Source: Paracoccaceae bacterium (lineage in GTDB: Bacteria > Pseudomonadota > Alphaproteobacteria > Rhodobacterales > Rhodobacteraceae). Taken from it: a DNA stretch of 32,756 bases. The notes beneath the pieces were generated by a model, which did not search any database, was not told where the DNA came from, and was given only the letters and a program-made list of their open reading frames with translations. Below are positions 30,516 through 32,756 of this stretch, one piece after another (position 1 is the stretch's first letter; the number at the start of each line of letters is the position of its first letter). The stretch is taken from contig NVUX02000010.1 of NCBI GenBank assembly GCA_002402045.2, forward strand, positions 1 to 32,756, written 5' to 3'. Both the position numbers and the translations under genes were made by a program.

Positions 30516-31706
30516 ATGCCAAAACTAACCAAGAGATTTGTCGATAAACTGGCGATCAAACCCACTGATTATATCGTTTTCGATGCCGATGTTGGCGGCT
30601 TTGCAGTCAGGGTGTTTCCGTCAGGGCGAAAGAGCTATTTGATCCAGTATCGTAGCGGTGGCCGAACACGCCGCTTGGCGATAGGGAAGCACGGCACCGT
30701 GGCAACCGATGAGGCGCGCAAAGAGGCGCTCAGGCGGCTTGGTGAGGTTGCCAAGGGCGAAGACCCTTCACACGCCCGCAATCAGCGCCTGCGCGCCCCC
30801 AGCATGGCAGAGCTTTGCGAACGGTATTTGACAGAACACGCGCAAGCACACTGCAAACCAAACACGCTACGAAATTATCGTGGCCTGATAAAAAACCATA
30901 TTCAGCCTAGGCTGGGAATGTTCAAAGCCGTAGATATTCGTCGTTCCGATATTGCCGAATTTCACCATTCGATGCGCGAAACGCCACATCAGGCAAACCG
31001 CGCGCTTGCGACTCTTTCCAAGATGTTCAATCTGGCAGAGCTTTGGGGCATTCGTCCAGATGGCTCTAATCCGGTCCGCTTGGTACCAAAGTACAAAGAG
31101 AAACCGAAAGAGCGCTATCTTTCCCATGTTGAACTCATGCGGCTCGGGCAAGTGTTTTTTGACGCAGTATATTCCGGCGCAGAAAGCCCGTTTGTGGTTG
31201 CGGCCTATCAACTTCTTTTAATGACCGGCTGTAGAATGTCTGAAATAATGACTTTGAAATGGGAATACGTCACGGCGACCCATTTGGAATTGCCAGACAG
31301 CAAGACCGGAAAACGGCGCATTCCGTTCTCGGCGGATGCCCACGCCGTTCTGGCCTCCCTGCCCCGCACCTTAGGTAATCCATACGTAATCGAAGGGAAG
31401 TTGCCGAATACTCACTGTGCCGACCTGCAACACGCATGGCAGCGGCTGCGGAAGACGGCAGGGTTGGAAGATGTGCGCATCCATGACCTACGGCACACTT
31501 ATGCCTCTATGGCCGTTACCAACGGGATTGATCTTTTGACGGTTGGTAAGATTTTGGGCCACTCGAATTATCAAACCACCGAGCGCTATGCACACCTTGC
31601 TGACGAAGCGGTACGCAATGCATCAGATAGGGTATCAGGTATGATAGCGGGGGCGATTTCGCCAGTACGTAATGATACACCCACTAAGTTACGTGTCGTT
31701 ACGTAA
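30516..31706 (+). CDS. Tyrosine recombinase (island integrase, DUF4102/P4-like)
   Basis: A 396-residue site-specific recombinase. It has an N-terminal arm-binding DUF4102-type domain (KRFVDKLAIKPTDYIVFDADVGGFAVRVFPSG), a core-binding domain (about 95-190) and the catalytic domain with the first Arg in TGCRMSEIMTLKW, Lys near GKRRIPF, the HxxR box in HDLRHTYASM, the His in LGHSNYQTTERYAHL and the nucleophile Tyr in the same segment. All five catalytic positions are visible, so it looks active. GAGGGG lies 7 bases before ATG 30516. It sits beside the tRNA-Arg half site, as expected for an island integrase. Confidence 0.94.
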   Translation: MPKLTKRFVDKLAIKPTDYIVFDADVGGFAVRVFPSGRKSYLIQYRSGGRTRRLAIGKHGTVATDEARKEALRRLGEVAKGEDPSHARNQRLRAPSMAELCERYLTEHAQAHCKPNTLRNYRGLIKNHIQPRLGMFKAVDIRRSDIAEFHHSMRETPHQANRALATLSKMFNLAELWGIRPDGSNPVRLVPKYKEKPKERYLSHVELMRLGQVFFDAVYSGAESPFVVAAYQLLLMTGCRMSEIMTLKWEYVTATHLELPDSKTGKRRIPFSADAHAVLASLPRTLGNPYVIEGKLPNTHCADLQHAWQRLRKTAGLEDVRIHDLRHTYASMAVTNGIDLLTVGKILGHSNYQTTERYAHLADEAVRNASDRVSGMIAGAISPVRNDTPTKLRVVT

Positions 31707-31891
31707 GGTAATACACTGAGTCATAAGCGCTGAACGATTTCGTTTTTCAACATAAATTCACACGAGCACTAAGGTCTGCTATGGGGACATTTCAACCACT
31801 AAGGCTAGTCGCATTTTCAGCGGCTGTCAGCCCCGAAGCGGATGTTCATAATTTGATTTTTAATTCCCTTTTATTCGACACCATTCAATGC
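31707..31891. other. Intergenic region between integrase and HNH gene
   Basis: AT-rich, no gene, no clear terminator. I see no repeat or hairpin worth listing. Confidence 0.4.
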
Positions 31892-32719
31892 TCAATCCCT
31901 TGTTGGTTCTAGCTTTTGAAGCAAATCCTCTAGATTTTTATATTTAGAATTCTTCCTTAACCAAAAATGCGCAACATAGTGGCAGTTTGGACAAAGCGTC
32001 ACAAGATCATCGAGGGTAGTTTCCTTGGGTGACTGCCTCTCCGATAGAGGATTTAAGTGGTGTACATGGACTATTTTATTTTTGAAATTGAACTGGCATG
32101 CACGGCACGTGAAGTTGTCTCGCTTCTTCGTTTCAGCTACGAGTTTTGCTGATCTATAAACCCTATAGCCCGTAGTAGGTTCCTTTTTTCCCTCCTCTTC
32201 AGAATGATCCTGTGCAAGCTGCTCGCGACGGACTTCGTCATCAATGGAGCTAATCAACTGTTGCGAAACCCCACCCTTGCCGATCCAGAGTGATTTTACT
32301 CGGTCGAGATAAAAGAACCAACGGTACTTATAGTCAGGATTCCCATCATCGCCATATTCCTCAAATAACCGTTCACGAGTTAGACGGATCTTTTGCTCTC
32401 GGCATACAACCTCTGGTCGATCATAAATCAGGTGCTCGAAAACTTTCGTTATCCGCTGTTTATGGCTCTTGGAAATAATGGACTCGTATTTGTCCGGTGC
32501 CGCAAGGTGCAATAAGGCGGAATGAACACCGCAATAATTGTTTACCGCAAATGGCCTCTCTCTAGCTGCCCCAGCGTAGATTGAAGAATAGCTAAGCTCT
32601 GCAATTCTCTTCTTTGCCGAAGCAATGTCCTCTATCGTTTTATCGCTTGCCACTAGACTCAGCACGCGAAGCAAAGCATTCAGTTCCCAATACTTATTTG
32701 TTAAGTACCAAGACCCAGG
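31892..32719 (-). CDS. HNH endonuclease-domain protein, 5' end cut by an IS21-family element
   Basis: The C-terminal HNH domain is clear: CRACQF (about 195), VHVHHLNPLSER (catalytic His-His, about 210), TTLDDLVTLCPNCHYVAH. The N-terminal 190 residues are charged and helical, with WFFYLDRVKSLW and GYRVYRS just before the nuclease, and resemble no family I can name. The first possible start inside is TTG 32674, but the frame stays open without interruption to 32719, the base next to the IS21 end, and reads WYLTNKYWELNALLRVL there. A stop follows within the IS end. So the original start has probably been lost and the protein is a truncated form. Island-borne HNH proteins often serve in restriction or phage functions; which one cannot be said here. 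Confidence 0.75.
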   Translation of the reverse strand, partial: PGSWYLTNKYWELNALLRVLSLVASDKTIEDIASAKKRIAELSYSSIYAGAARERPFAVNNYCGVHSALLHLAAPDKYESIISKSHKQRITKVFEHLIYDRPEVVCREQKIRLTRERLFEEYGDDGNPDYKYRWFFYLDRVKSLWIGKGGVSQQLISSIDDEVRREQLAQDHSEEEGKKEPTTGYRVYRSAKLVAETKKRDNFTCRACQFNFKNKIVHVHHLNPLSERQSPKETTLDDLVTLCPNCHYVAHFWLRKNSKYKNLEDLLQKLEPTRD

Positions 32720-32720
32720 G

Positions 32721-32756
32721 TGTCAATGAGCGTTTAAAACTGACCCGGTTTTGGCA
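32721..32756. mobile_element. Start of an IS21-family element (cut by window end)
   Basis: The sequence starts TGTCAATGAGCG and goes on TTTAAAACTGACCCGG, matching the reversed terminus at 176-239 (TGT-x-AAT-x-G and TAAAA-x-TGACCC). IS21-family ends begin with TGT. The transposase genes would lie to the right. It interrupts the HNH gene. Confidence 0.6.

Noticed and set aside
1-32756. CRISPR array, prophage structural genes, known multi-gene defence operon, rRNA genes
   Set aside because: No regularly spaced repeats, no capsid/tail/terminase genes, no recognisable defence gene set beyond a lone truncated HNH protein, and no rRNA sequence were seen.

Overview
The window looks like chromosomal DNA from an alphaproteobacterium, most probably a marine Rhodobacterales (Roseobacter-type) strain. 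The clues are an alphaproteobacterial-type LexA box (GAAC-N7-GAAC) before dinB, a DinB with an N-terminal four-cysteine extension, the form of ribosomal protein L36, and an ECF sigma factor overlapping a membrane-anchored vWA gene. This taxonomic call is inference from gene content; no search was run.

Layout. (1) Bases 1-3800 are an accessory scar: the tail of an IS5-type transposase, one terminus of an IS21-family element, an unrecognised ORF, a two-gene operon of cysteine-rich pentapeptide-repeat proteins, and a frameshifted sugar-type ABC solute-binding protein that still has an intact LacI-type operator. (2) 3800-7320 hold an isoquinoline-1-oxidoreductase-like molybdenum hydroxylase pair divergent from a TetR regulator. 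(3) 7316-14150 are housekeeping: clpB, pyrF, SOS-controlled dinB, an N-formylglutamate amidohydrolase family gene, tRNA-Val(GAC) and rpmJ, with two candidate 37-residue membrane proteins and a probable small RNA after dinB. (4) 14148-24397 are read leftwards: an acyl-CoA synthetase, a complete branched-chain-amino-acid-type (HAAT) ABC transporter with an extra small membrane protein, a GDCCVxC cysteine protein, a PaaK-like protein, and a separate secreted pseudocaspase with peptidoglycan-binding domains. (5) 24614-27342 are an ECF sigma factor translationally coupled to a membrane-anchored vWA protein. (6) 27456-30214 are a LysR regulator divergent from a DUF4386 membrane protein and a medium-chain dehydrogenase. 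(7) From 30296 a genomic island starts: the 3' half of a tRNA-Arg(UCU) gene, a tyrosine integrase, and an HNH nuclease ORF that runs into a second IS21-family terminus at 32721, where the window ends.

How genes work together. The acyl-CoA synthetase-livG-livH-small TM protein-livM-solute-binding protein-livF-GDCCVxC-paaK-like row has four base stop/start overlaps (ATGA) at three junctions and reads as one unit for uptake and CoA activation of an organic acid, possibly aromatic or branched; the substrate cannot be read from sequence. The sigma/vWA pair has the organisation of a sigma factor with a membrane-bound partner. The most notable non-coding signal is the region 12714-12811: a promoter, a 5' hairpin, an exposed CCTCCC (anti-Shine-Dalgarno) linker and a strong terminator, together forming a likely trans-acting sRNA of about 64 nt.
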